64,000 nucleotides of DNA from Paracidobacterium acidisoli (GCF_003428625.2 NZ_QVQT02000007.1:62001-126000), one strand, 5' to 3'; positions 26,870 to 35,235 are shown, counted from the first letter of the stretch. Numbers and translations: made by a program. The notes: generated by a model from the letters alone, not told the origin.

Positions 26870-27175
26870 CACAGCAGATGATACTGGCGCGTACCTCTTT
26901 GTCGCGGGGAGACGGTTTTATTCTTGCCGTCGCCGACCTCCGTATCGGAAGCGCACAGCTCGCCCTCCACTTCGTCGCCCGGAAACAGGTTCCTCGCATG
27001 GCAGGCAGCGGAGGCCGATGGGAGGTGGAGATCGTTGTAGTTCACCCGCTCTCCGCTTTTGCAGTCGGACTTGGTAGCGAGAAGACCGCCAGTGCAGATT
27101 CTTCTGCTTCCTTGATTGCGTCGGCGTCTTGGGCAACGAGCCTTCACCGAACAACCCGTTTCCATAGAGCGCCAT
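26870..27175 (-). pseudogene. Degenerate ssb relic in inverted orientation
   Basis: On the minus strand an ATG at 27175 with GGGAGAA upstream opens MALYGNGLFGEG, like the MALYENEQKVKGF start of the intact ssb at 27451. After a frameshift the reading continues as ATKSDCKSGERVNYNDLHL...ACHARNLFPGDEVEGEL, matching ATKSGYKDKRTNEWVNHTEW...EHARNLKKGDYVEVKGE. After another shift it reads PRDKEVRAS, matching FRDKEVRASY. At least two frame changes mean it cannot make a full protein. It occupies most of the apparent gap between the Dcm gene and ssb. Confidence 0.75.
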
Positions 27176-27228
27176 TTCTCCCGTATTTTCCCTGCTTTCC
27201 CTCGGTCACTCGCTTCGGTGCTTATCCC

Positions 27229-27450
27229 GCGCCCGGCGGCCTAGCCGTTCTGCTTCGCACTGCGTGCGCCCTCCGGGTTTCGGCTTTCAGAAAATCTTTT
27301 CGGCTCTTTCCGCAAAGAGCGCGGAAAGAAAAGATTTTCCGAACCTTCCGAAAAAGCACGTCTTCGGCCTTGGGAGCGGGGCACACTCGCGTCGCTTCGC
27401 GCAAGAGTGTCCCGAGGGAACTTCGGGCAAATACAAACAGGAGAAAAGCA
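27229..27450 (+). promoter_or_regulatory. Structured leader element, copy B (before ssb)
   Basis: The core at 27278-27357 repeats copy A (14232-14430): CGGCTTTCAGAAAATCTTTT, an inner CTTTCCGC/GCGGAAAG hairpin, AAAAGATTTTCCGAACCTTC and CTTGGGAGCGG. A second hairpin (ACACTC...GAGTGT) follows, then a CCCGAGGGAACTTCGGG stem and the AGGAGA ribosome site of ssb. Confidence 0.6.
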
Positions 27451-27864
27451 ATGGCACTCTACGAAAACGAGCAGAAAGTGAAGGGCTTCGTCGGCAAGGA
27501 CGCCGAGAGCTTCGCAACCAAGAACCAGAGCACCTGCGTGGTCTTCTCGGTCGCTACTAAGTCCGGCTACAAGGACAAGCGGACGAACGAGTGGGTGAAC
27601 CACACCGAATGGCACCGCATCGTCGCCTTCGGCCAGCCCGCCGAACACGCGAGGAACCTGAAGAAGGGCGACTACGTGGAGGTGAAAGGCGAGCAGTTCA
27701 CCACCGAATACCCGAAGGAGATCGTGCAGGGCAAGAACAAGGTAAAAGTGACTTTCCGCGACAAAGAGGTACGCGCCAGCTACGTGAAGCGGCTGGAGCA
27801 GCCCAAGAGCTCACGCGCCGGGAACCCCGACGCCGAGCCGGTCAGGGAGGATGACGCGGCTTAG
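27451..27864 (+). CDS. ssb: Single-stranded DNA-binding protein
   Basis: This 137-residue OB-fold SSB has the conserved GFVGKDAE, FSVATKS, WHRIVAFGQPAE and KGDYVEVKGE blocks. The C-terminus ends in EPVREDDAA, acidic but without the classical DDDIPF tail, so interaction with host repair proteins may be reduced. It probably coats transferred single strands during conjugation. The ATG follows AGGAGAAAAGCA. An in-frame extension back to 26857 crosses the leader and the ssb relic and is rejected. Confidence 0.9.
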   Translation: MALYENEQKVKGFVGKDAESFATKNQSTCVVFSVATKSGYKDKRTNEWVNHTEWHRIVAFGQPAEHARNLKKGDYVEVKGEQFTTEYPKEIVQGKNKVKVTFRDKEVRASYVKRLEQPKSSRAGNPDAEPVREDDAA

Positions 27865-27894
27865 GCCGCGTTGTCCTCCCTCGGGAGGTGACTT

Positions 27895-28293
27895 ATGCAA
27901 CTCTTTGAAAACACCGTCAAGCTCCGTGGCTTCCTCGGCAAAGATGCCGAGGCTCCCTCGTCCGACCACATCAAAGAAGATTCGTTCGCGGTCCTGCTGC
28001 TGGCAACTGTCTCCGGTGTGTGGGACCTCGGCAACAACCAGTGGAATCCACGCACCGACTGGCATCGCATCATCTGCCCCGGCCCGTTCTTCTGCGGCAT
28101 GGTTCGCGGGATGCGGCGCGGCGATTACCTGGAAGTTGAAGGTGAGCTGCGTAATCAAGGCGAGCCTCGCACGGTCGTCATCGCGGGCGAGTCCCACACG
28201 GTCAGCAAAACCACTGACACCGTCCATGCGATACACATCCAGCGACTGGACCGCCCCGATGCCCTCGTCGATTTCAGCGACAGCGACACCTAA
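27895..28293 (+). CDS. SSB-like OB-fold paralogue
   Basis: This 132-residue protein starts MQLFENTVKLRGFLGKDAEA and contains TDWHRIICPG and GDYLEVEGELRNQ. It follows the SSB pattern but has diverged, with no acidic C-terminal tip motif. It is the second ssb-type gene in tandem, 30 bp after ssb. Its GGGAGG ribosome site lies within a short CCTCC/GGAGG hairpin (27875-27888) that could limit translation. A strong terminator follows at 28308-28339. Confidence 0.8.
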   Translation: MQLFENTVKLRGFLGKDAEAPSSDHIKEDSFAVLLLATVSGVWDLGNNQWNPRTDWHRIICPGPFFCGMVRGMRRGDYLEVEGELRNQGEPRTVVIAGESHTVSKTTDTVHAIHIQRLDRPDALVDFSDSDT

Positions 28294-28307
28294 CGTCGGT
28301 CGCCTTT

Positions 28308-28339
28308 AGCGGAGAGGCTAACGCCTCTCCGCTTTTCTT
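28308..28339 (+). terminator. Rho-independent terminator after the ssb pair
   Basis: Perfect 11-bp arms AGCGGAGAGGC and GCCTCTCCGCT surround a TAAC loop and are followed by TTTCTTC. It ends the transcript carrying the two ssb genes. Confidence 0.85.
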
Positions 28340-28379
28340 CTGACAATGCCGCGCACCGATCGCGGCGGAAAGGACACCG

Positions 28380-28685
28380 ATGATTGCCAATGCTACCTTC
28401 GTCGCCACACTCATCTTTCTCGCGCTAGGTTTCTGGCTCATGCACGCGCTGCACTTCCTCACTCCGTGGCGCAGCCTGATCGTCCACAGCTACCTCAAGA
28501 GCATCGCGCTCTACTGCGCTCTGCTCTTCGCCAATATTCTCGGCCTCACCATCTGGATCGAGCGCAAGTTCTTCCTGCGCGACACAGGCCGCAAGCTCAG
28601 GCACTTCGACCAGGAGATACATACCGGGAAGAACGAGCTCTCCGACGAGATACGCTCGCGCTTCGGGGATGAGGAAGGACAGTAG
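28380..28685 (+). CDS. Small two-helix membrane protein
   Basis: This 101-residue protein has two membrane helices (ATLIFLALGFWLMHALHFL and SIALYCALLFANILGLTIWI) and a charged cytoplasmic tail. AAAGGACACCG precedes the ATG. I recognise no family. It starts a tight run of five genes leading to the candidate oriT, so a role in transfer or entry exclusion is possible but unproven. Confidence 0.65.
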   Translation: MIANATFVATLIFLALGFWLMHALHFLTPWRSLIVHSYLKSIALYCALLFANILGLTIWIERKFFLRDTGRKLRHFDQEIHTGKNELSDEIRSRFGDEEGQ

Positions 28686-28687
28686 CG

Positions 28688-28978
28688 ATGAGTGAAGATC
28701 AATACCTCGACCGCACGCCGGACCTTGTCGCCAAGGTCCGCGCGATGCGCGAGGCCGCCGAGAAAGAGATGGACCGCTTCACGCGCGTGGCCGATTACTA
28801 CGTGCGTCGTGTCGTCGGCCAAGGCTCGAAGGCATCGCCGGTTTCTGTCGAAAACGTCCCGCCTTCTTCCGTCAGCGAGCGCGCTAAGAAGCGCGTCACT
28901 TCATCCGCCTCTGCTCAGGCTTCGATTGAGTTTGCGTCTGCTCCTGCGGAGCGAGCCGATGAGGAGGAGGGTGCATGA
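28688..28978 (+). CDS. Small hypothetical protein
   Basis: This 96-residue protein has a helical N-terminal half (LVAKVRAMREAAEKEMDRFTRVADYYVRRVV) and a disordered Ser/Ala-rich acidic C-terminus. There is no recognisable family. It lies 2 bp after the membrane-protein gene and overlaps the next start by ATGA, so it is part of that operon. Confidence 0.6.
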   Translation: MSEDQYLDRTPDLVAKVRAMREAAEKEMDRFTRVADYYVRRVVGQGSKASPVSVENVPPSSVSERAKKRVTSSASAQASIEFASAPAERADEEEGA

Positions 28979-30027
28979 GGCTGGATATTCCGCAGGAACA
29001 GCCCCGGCGCCGCGAAGGGAGCGACTCGACTTCTGGATCATCCAGCAATCACACTATCGCCCGCCGAGTGCCGGACAACCCCATCCTCCATCGCCTGAAG
29101 TCTCTGGAGCAACGCCCTGCGAACCCTCGCGGGCCGCAGCCCCAGGCGGCTCGCAAGCGTGCGGAACAGTCGCGCGATATTCCGCGCGAGCGTCGCCGCC
29201 CTGTTGCCTCGGCGGACCCGCGCCGTCCAGCGCGTGCCACCGGCAACGTCGTCGGCCTTGAATTGCGCTCGGAGGAGAAACAACTCCTGCGCGAGGCTGG
29301 CCGCTTTCGCGTCGTCCGCACGGCGGACCTCCGCGAGACGCTTTACAACGGCAAAGCCCGTCCACTGGAGAACGACCTCCGTTATCTCCGCGACAAGGGG
29401 TTGGTCGAAACCACGCACATCAATCTGCGCCGCGACGGGCAACGGCGCTCGATCGAACGTGCCGAGGTTGTCACGCTCACCAAAGACGGTCGCCGCCTGC
29501 TGCTGAAGCAGGGCGACCTCCCCAAAGACCAGTGGATCTACGCCGGCCTGGTCAAGCCGCGCGAGGCCGAGCACGATTCGCAGATTTACCGTGCCTACCG
29601 TAAAGAAGCCGAACGCATCGAGGACAAAGGCGGTAGCAACCTGCGCGTGCGCCTCGACTTCGAGATGAAAGCAGATGTCCAGAAGGCCATCTACGCGGCG
29701 CGCAAAGCAGACCCGAAGCGCGACATGGCAGAGATCAAAGAGGAAGTGGCCGAGCGGTTAGAGCTCCCCTTGGTCGATGGAAAGATTCAGATTCCCGACG
29801 CGCGGATCGACTACGACCTCCCGCGCGAAGAGGGGCAGGACGCTAGTCAGGGTTCCCGTACCGGCCACGAGGACATCGAGGTATTGACGGCTGCGTATCA
29901 CGCGGGTCACCTGCGCGCCAAGGCGCAGGCAGGTTTCCGCGCTTACGCATCGGCCTCCGACCGCGCCTCACTCACCGCCAAGATCGAAGACGACCACGGA
30001 TTGATGGAGGACATTCTGGACCTATGA
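28975..30027 (+). CDS. Winged-helix protein, replication-relaxation-like
   Basis: This 350-residue protein has a disordered basic N-terminus (to about 85). A winged-helix segment follows (EEKQLLREAGRFRVVRTADLRETLYNGKARPLENDLRYLRDKGLVE), then a C-terminal domain with EHDSQIYRAYRKEAERI, RVRLDFEMKADV and IPDARIDYDL. The last blocks recall the PDDEXK-like part of the Replic_Relax family. No MOB-type relaxase is visible in the element, so this is a candidate DNA-processing protein for transfer. That is inference; the catalytic residues are not certain. Confidence 0.6.
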   Translation: MRLDIPQEQPRRREGSDSTSGSSSNHTIARRVPDNPILHRLKSLEQRPANPRGPQPQAARKRAEQSRDIPRERRRPVASADPRRPARATGNVVGLELRSEEKQLLREAGRFRVVRTADLRETLYNGKARPLENDLRYLRDKGLVETTHINLRRDGQRRSIERAEVVTLTKDGRRLLLKQGDLPKDQWIYAGLVKPREAEHDSQIYRAYRKEAERIEDKGGSNLRVRLDFEMKADVQKAIYAARKADPKRDMAEIKEEVAERLELPLVDGKIQIPDARIDYDLPREEGQDASQGSRTGHEDIEVLTAAYHAGHLRAKAQAGFRAYASASDRASLTAKIEDDHGLMEDILDL

Positions 30028-31034
30028 CGATGGACTACGACCCAATCTCATCGCTCGAAGCTATCGGTTATCTCGAACGAGAAGCCTCGTTCCTGTATCT
30101 GGTCGCCATTCACTCCGGGTACTTCCTGCGCCGGCAGTACAGCCAGTTCGCGCAGTGCGATCGCGGAGCGATGTCCACGCGCTTCCTTGAGAAAGCATCC
30201 CGGTTTCATCATCTCCGTGTGATCGAGTGCGGCCAGGGCAGGCACATCTATCATCTGGCCTCGAAGCCGGTCTATGAAGCGGTCGGGAGGCCTGACTCAC
30301 AGAACCGGCGCCTTAAAGGTGATAGCTATATTAAGGCCCGGCTCATGGTGCTCGACTTCGTCCTCGCACGCCTGAGCGCGAACATTCTGGAGGATGAAGC
30401 GGGCAAGGTCGATTTCTTTACCACGCAGTGTGGCGTCCGCTCCGAGTTATTGCCTCGGAGCTACGCCGGACGCCTCATGTATTTCCCCGATGGGTTTCCG
30501 ATTCTCGTCTCGAACGCTGGCGTTCCACGCTTCACGTTCTTCGACGAGGGGCAGGTCACCGCTACTCGCTTCGAGCGATACCTCAAGCAGTACAATCCGC
30601 TGTTTGCCGCGCTCGGCGAGTTCGAGCTAGTCTTCATCGCCGACAACGAGAGCAACTCGGACCGCGCGAAAGCTGCCTTCGGTCGCTTTCTGCCTGCGGA
30701 CCGGATGCGCGGCGTCACCCCGATGACGCCCCTCGGTGTCGATCACTTCATCCGGTTTCTCGGGGTCCGGCAGCAGTCCGAGGTGGGTGGGCGTGGCGTT
30801 CTTTCGAGTGATCTGCAGACTCTGCGGGAGGGAGAGAACCTCTACGCCTCGCTCGAACACCAGGCTCTCTACGCGGCGTGGAAGCTGGGAAGCACCAGCG
30901 AGGAGAAGATACGGCAGCGATTTCTTCAGACGTCCATGCGTGCGACGTTCTCCACCGTAGTTCTGCCGTACGGCTATCCCACTTCGGCGATGGAACATAG
31001 GCAGCCAGTACACGAGGGGCTGCGGGCACGATAG
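30024..31034 (+). CDS. Winged-helix-like transfer-region protein
   Basis: This 336-residue protein has an N-terminal helix-turn-helix-like block (EREASFLYLVAIHSGYFLRRQYSQFAQCDRGAMSTRFLEKASRFHHLRVIE). A mixed alpha/beta remainder contains FELVFIADNE and GVDHFIRFLG. No named family is recognised. It overlaps the previous winged-helix gene by ATGA and ends just before the inverted repeats at 31123-31220. The two proteins probably act together on DNA there. Confidence 0.6.
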   Translation: MTMDYDPISSLEAIGYLEREASFLYLVAIHSGYFLRRQYSQFAQCDRGAMSTRFLEKASRFHHLRVIECGQGRHIYHLASKPVYEAVGRPDSQNRRLKGDSYIKARLMVLDFVLARLSANILEDEAGKVDFFTTQCGVRSELLPRSYAGRLMYFPDGFPILVSNAGVPRFTFFDEGQVTATRFERYLKQYNPLFAALGEFELVFIADNESNSDRAKAAFGRFLPADRMRGVTPMTPLGVDHFIRFLGVRQQSEVGGRGVLSSDLQTLREGENLYASLEHQALYAAWKLGSTSEEKIRQRFLQTSMRATFSTVVLPYGYPTSAMEHRQPVHEGLRAR

Positions 31035-31122
31035 CGGGCACGCGAGTGGACTCACACAAAAGGAGCTTACCGATGCAAGTACAACGAGTTACGCGGGTAG
31101 ATGGGGTCAGGGAAAGTATGTG

Positions 31123-31220
31123 CGTGGGGTGGGAGCGACCCGGTGCTGCGCACCTCCCGCGTCGGCTCCGCCGCGCTGGTCGCTCCCACCCCACGTACAT
31201 CACATATCCGGCGCGGATAT
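31123..31220. other. Candidate oriT: 18-bp inverted repeat plus 17-bp palindrome
   Basis: Perfect 18-bp arms (31123-31140, starting CGTGGGGTGGGAGCG, and 31178-31195) enclose a GC-rich 37-nt loop. They are followed by ATATCCG-GCG-CGGATAT (31204-31220). They sit in the 276-bp gap (31035-31310) between the winged-helix genes and a ribbon-helix-helix-like gene followed by virD4, the usual place for a transfer origin. A transcription terminator is less likely because no T-run follows the stem. Confidence 0.5.
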
Positions 31221-31310
31221 TTCACGCATCTGCGCTGGATACAAACCGGGTCAGTTCAGCATCCATCGCCGATCCACATCAGATACACACTTCATCGACA
31301 GGAGATACCC

Positions 31311-31598
31311 ATGAGCAAACTTAAACTGGAGCACGGCATCAGCAGGATTCGACGCGCGAAGCTGCAATCTTCCATCGACCAGACCGTAGCCGATGACATC
31401 GAGCTGATGGCGGAGTGGTCGAACAACGAAACCAACTATGTCGTCAATGAACTGCTGCGGTTCGCGCTCACCCATGAAGAGGACTTCCAGAAGTACAAGG
31501 CCAGCGCAGCCGCGACTGCTTCACGGCCCGCCGTCAGCGCCAAGCAATCTCCGGCCAAGCCCGAACCATCGCCAACCAGCACCGCAGCCCACGCATAG
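31311..31598 (+). CDS. Ribbon-helix-helix-like accessory transfer protein
   Basis: This 95-residue protein has an N-terminal basic part, then a helical pair (IDQTVADDIELMAEWSNNETNYVVNELLRFAL) like ribbon-helix-helix DNA-binding proteins, and a Pro/Ala-rich tail. GGAGATACCC precedes the ATG. It lies directly between the inverted repeats and virD4, so it may be a relaxosome accessory protein. Confidence 0.65.
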   Translation: MSKLKLEHGISRIRRAKLQSSIDQTVADDIELMAEWSNNETNYVVNELLRFALTHEEDFQKYKASAAATASRPAVSAKQSPAKPEPSPTSTAAHA

Positions 31599-31610
31599 GA
31601 GGAATACCGT

Positions 31611-33659
31611 ATGCGTGAGTCTCCACGCCTTCAGAAGTACGTCCGGCTGTTAGTCGAGCATCGCTTGATCCTGTCGCTCGGATTGAGCACGGCCTGCGGC
31701 ATCGTTCTCCATAGCCTCTATCCCATCCACGCCGACGATCCCTTGCTGCTCCTGATCGCCTACGAACGCCCGCCCATCTTCCACGCGCTGGCGCACGGCT
31801 ACGACCTGTTTCTCTACACCACGCCGTTCCTGTTCTTCTCGCTCATGTTCTCGCTGGCATATATCCACCTCTACAGGAAGGATTCAGAGCTGGCGCTTGG
31901 CGTCCTTCCGACTTATCTCGATCCGCGCGCACGCCGGAAGCTATCTCTCATCCTCGGTGAGGTGCATCGGCAACTCGTCCCGAATCCCGGCCCGTTCCCA
32001 TACTGGCTCACGATCCCTGAGCGCGGCCTCTATACCGGCATCGCCTCCTTCGGCTCTATCGGCTCAGGAAAAACCTATGGGCTGATTCTGCCGGCAATGC
32101 GCCAGTTGTTCTCCTATCGCGCGGACGACCCCGAACGCAAACTCTCCGGCATCGTCCTTGAGGTCAAGGGCGACCTCTGCCGGCAGCTTCAGCGCATCCT
32201 TAAATGGTGCGGGCGAGAACAGGACTATGTCGAAGTGTCGCTCGACGGCGACGTTCGCTATAACCCGCTCAATAACTCCCTCGATCCTTACGCGCAGGCG
32301 TTCAACATCGCCTCCATCATTACCTCGATATGGGGCAAGGGCCGCGAGCCGTTCTGGCAGCAGTCCTATACCGACCTCATGCGGCACGTCATCCTGCTTC
32401 ATCGCATCCGCGATGGATACCTCACGATGGTCGATCTCTTCCGCACCGTCATCAGCGCGGGCACGCTGGAGGCGATGCTGTCGGAGGTTGGTTCACGCTT
32501 CAGCACCGCCAGCTACATCGGCATCGCTAAGGACGCATATCACGGACAGGAGTCCATCCTGTCTCCGCTCGGCTTCGAGTGGCGACAGGACGCCGACCTC
32601 TATCTTGCCGGTTGGACGGAGCAGCTAGAGCAGTTGCTGGTCCAGCAAACCTCCGCCGAGTTCGGTGTCTACACCCGCAAACCCTACCGTCCCGACCAGC
32701 GCGAACGCTTCGAGAGTGTCCGGTACTGGTATTGGGAGCACTGGAAGTTCTTTCGTTCCGAGATCAAGACCTCGATCATCCAGGGTATCGTCGTGTTCCT
32801 CTCCTTATTCGAGACAGACCCGCAAGTCCGCCGCGTCTTCTGCCCGCCGAAAGAACTGTATGACGGCAAGCCATGTGCCGTAGATCCCAACGGTCGTGTC
32901 CTGCCTCCATTCGATGAGTTGATCGAGTCGGGTGCAGTCGTGGGCCTGAACTTTCCTGTCGCCCTGAACCCGGCACTTGCGAAGACTATTGGCACCATGA
33001 TGAAGGTGGACTACCAGCGGGCCGTGCTGTTGCGCATCCCAAGGATGGATGCAGAACCCAATAGGCACTACCGGCCTACCGTTTTCATCTGCGATGAATA
33101 TCAGAACTTCGCCACAGTCGGCGGCGACAACCCGACCGGGGATGATAGGTTTTTAAGTTTATCCCGACAGCCAAAGTGCATCCCGATTGTCGCTACGCAG
33201 AGTGTATCGAGCCTTAAGGAAGCATTGCCCAATGAGGGTGTGAAGACGCTGCTCCAAGCGTTTCGCTCGAAAATCTTCCTCACGACCTCAGACCCGGAGA
33301 CAGCTCGGTACGCATCCGAGCTGTGCGGGAAAGAGGACCGCACCCACATCAGCTACATCGTCTCCGAGTCCTCCACCAACGCCAATGTCGGCTTGCTCTC
33401 GGGACGGACATCCTCCAGCAAAGGTTCCGTCTCCGCCTCTAAGCAGTATCAGAAGCACAAGGAACCGCTTTTTGAGGAGAAGATATTTTTTGATCTCAAG
33501 AATGCGCAATCCGTGGTCGTGGCCTTCGATGGCGTCAGCCCGTTGCCGCCGACATACTGCTATCTCAAGCCGGACTTCCTGCCCGTGCAGATGAGTTGGT
33601 TCGAGCAGGAGCAGATTAACTTCGAGCCAGGCGCGATACAGAAGGAGGCACTTAAATGA
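31611..33659 (+). CDS. virD4: VirD4/TraG type IV coupling protein
   Basis: This 682-residue protein has two N-terminal membrane helices (about 18-36 and 60-85), Walker A GSIGSGKT (about residue 147), Walker B VFICDEYQ (about 490) and the TraM-recognition-type C-terminal half (CIPIVATQSVSSLKEALP...SKIFLTTSDPETARYASEL). It links the DNA-processing complex to the secretion channel and pumps DNA. It overlaps virB11 by 4 bp. Confidence 0.93.
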   Translation: MRESPRLQKYVRLLVEHRLILSLGLSTACGIVLHSLYPIHADDPLLLLIAYERPPIFHALAHGYDLFLYTTPFLFFSLMFSLAYIHLYRKDSELALGVLPTYLDPRARRKLSLILGEVHRQLVPNPGPFPYWLTIPERGLYTGIASFGSIGSGKTYGLILPAMRQLFSYRADDPERKLSGIVLEVKGDLCRQLQRILKWCGREQDYVEVSLDGDVRYNPLNNSLDPYAQAFNIASIITSIWGKGREPFWQQSYTDLMRHVILLHRIRDGYLTMVDLFRTVISAGTLEAMLSEVGSRFSTASYIGIAKDAYHGQESILSPLGFEWRQDADLYLAGWTEQLEQLLVQQTSAEFGVYTRKPYRPDQRERFESVRYWYWEHWKFFRSEIKTSIIQGIVVFLSLFETDPQVRRVFCPPKELYDGKPCAVDPNGRVLPPFDELIESGAVVGLNFPVALNPALAKTIGTMMKVDYQRAVLLRIPRMDAEPNRHYRPTVFICDEYQNFATVGGDNPTGDDRFLSLSRQPKCIPIVATQSVSSLKEALPNEGVKTLLQAFRSKIFLTTSDPETARYASELCGKEDRTHISYIVSESSTNANVGLLSGRTSSSKGSVSASKQYQKHKEPLFEEKIFFDLKNAQSVVVAFDGVSPLPPTYCYLKPDFLPVQMSWFEQEQINFEPGAIQKEALK

Positions 33660-34582
33660 GCTTCGAGGTCATCATCCCTTTTCTGAAGCCAATAGAACAT
33701 CTACTGAGGAGTGCAACGATCTCCGAAATCATGGTCAATCCCGATGGGTCGGTCTGGATCGAAGAGAACGGAGACATTGTTCGGCAGTCTGGCGTTCGCT
33801 TTGACGACGGAGCCTTGATGACGGGCCTCGAAGTCATCGCCAATCGCTTCGGCAAAAAGCTCGATGCAGATTCCCCCATCCTGAATCTTCGCTTGCCTGA
33901 CGGCAGCCGCATGGCGGCCCTTATACCGCCGGTCGTCAATCCAGAACCGATGGTGACTATCCGTAAGCATACCGGGCGCAACTTCACGATCCATGACCTG
34001 ATCGAACGGAAGGCGCTCACCGAAGCCCAGGCCGAAGTATTGACGGAACACGTCCGTCAGGGAGACAACGTCTTGATCTCTGGAAGCACCTCATCAGGAA
34101 AAACCACGCTCGCTAATGTGCTCGCTACCTTCATACCGGATAACAAACGCATCCTGATCATTGAGGATGTCGCCGAACTCCATATCAATAAGCCCCACGT
34201 TGTCTCTGCCGAGGTCCAACTTGATACTCACAAAAGCCAGATTGATTTCTCCGATTTGCTCCGGGCCATTCTCCGTCACAGTCCGGGCCGGATCATCATA
34301 GGAGAGATTCGTGGACCGGAGGCACGGGTCTTCCTCGATGCTCTGAATACAGGCCATCGCGGATCGTTGACAACCATTCATGCCAACAGCGCAGCGGATG
34401 CGCTCCGGCGTCTGGCGCAGCTTGCGATGCGCGGCTCAGGAGACGGTGTCCCGCTGCACGATGTAGAGGAAGAATGTGGTCGGTCCATAGATATGATCGT
34501 GCAAGTTGTGAACCAGGATGGATGGCGTCACGTTACAGAGATTCGCACATCGGCAGAACATGCCGATGCGCGTCCCTCGTGA
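33656..34582 (+). CDS. virB11: VirB11/TrbB traffic ATPase
   Basis: This 308-residue secretion ATPase has Walker A SGSTSSGKTTL (about residues 142-152), the Asp box ILIIEDVAELH, and the Walker B/His boxes GRIIIGEIRGPEARVFLDALNTGHRGSLTTIHANSA. It drives pilus assembly and DNA transfer at the inner membrane. Unlike in typical trb clusters it is separated from virB2-B4 and lies with virD4, probably as the last gene of that operon. Confidence 0.94.
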   Translation: MSFEVIIPFLKPIEHLLRSATISEIMVNPDGSVWIEENGDIVRQSGVRFDDGALMTGLEVIANRFGKKLDADSPILNLRLPDGSRMAALIPPVVNPEPMVTIRKHTGRNFTIHDLIERKALTEAQAEVLTEHVRQGDNVLISGSTSSGKTTLANVLATFIPDNKRILIIEDVAELHINKPHVVSAEVQLDTHKSQIDFSDLLRAILRHSPGRIIIGEIRGPEARVFLDALNTGHRGSLTTIHANSAADALRRLAQLAMRGSGDGVPLHDVEEECGRSIDMIVQVVNQDGWRHVTEIRTSAEHADARPS

Positions 34583-34602
34583 TTTGGATCATGCTGCGGG
34601 AG

Positions 34603-35235
34603 TCATTGCCCCGGAACTTCCCAACCCTTGCTAGTCAACTGCAGCCCAGCAACCTCGGTTGTCCTGGATACGCCATTGACCGTTGTTCGTATGTCTGCGA
34701 ACGCCTGCTGTACCTCCGGGCTCTGTGCCCACGGAGCAGAGTCCACAAGTTTGTAAGTGTATGTGACCTCGCTCTGTGACGAAACACCCACCTTCGCTGG
34801 CTCGGTCCATTTGACGATTGCATCGACGCTCTTCCGCCCATAGCAGAACCCGTCGGTCTGTCCGAACGTGCCGGGGATTTGGTGAAAATACTTCCTGCCT
34901 GACTCCGTTAGTTCATACCTCTTCACAGGTTGTGCGGGGCCGGAACCGCGCAGAGGATCGAGCATCCCGTGAACCACTGCAGTCGTCTCGGTCGCTTGCA
35001 CCAGGCCGGCCTGTTCCAGAGCCGCCAGCTTTGGTCCGATCCCATACTGTTCGTTTTGCTCCGACCGGGGAAGGTCGATGGGAAACTGCCGGCCGATCAC
35101 CGTGCAGGCTTCGCCGTGCTTGGTCAGATATTCATTGATCGCCGTAGTAAAATTTGTGTCGCTTGGCTTCTTTGCACTGTTGCACGCAGCGAGGGTGATT
35201 AGACCGGCAATAGAAACGAGATGGGGCCAGCGCAT
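34603..35235 (-). CDS. Lipoprotein of unknown function
   Basis: This 210-residue lipoprotein has a signal sequence with the lipobox LAAC (IAGLITLAACNSAKK). The mature part shows a wHTH-like LAALEQAGLVQATE...RYELTESGRKYFHQ block and two Cys residues. The ATG at 35235 follows GGAG. It is convergent with virB11 and downstream of the LysR gene on the same strand. No family is recognised. Confidence 0.75.
   Translation of the reverse strand: MRWPHLVSIAGLITLAACNSAKKPSDTNFTTAINEYLTKHGEACTVIGRQFPIDLPRSEQNEQYGIGPKLAALEQAGLVQATETTAVVHGMLDPLRGSGPAQPVKRYELTESGRKYFHQIPGTFGQTDGFCYGRKSVDAIVKWTEPAKVGVSSQSEVTYTYKLVDSAPWAQSPEVQQAFADIRTTVNGVSRTTEVAGLQLTSKGWEVPGQ

Noticed and set aside
26857-27450. In-frame extension that would fuse 198 residues before ssb
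   Set aside because: It crosses the antisense ssb relic and the hairpin leader. The SSB family start with its own ribosome site is at 27451.
31178-31195. GTCGCTCCC in the oriT-like arm is the same as the first nine bases of the CRISPR repeat
   Set aside because: The match stops after nine bases and there is no repeat-spacer periodicity; it is most likely chance in GC-rich palindromic DNA.
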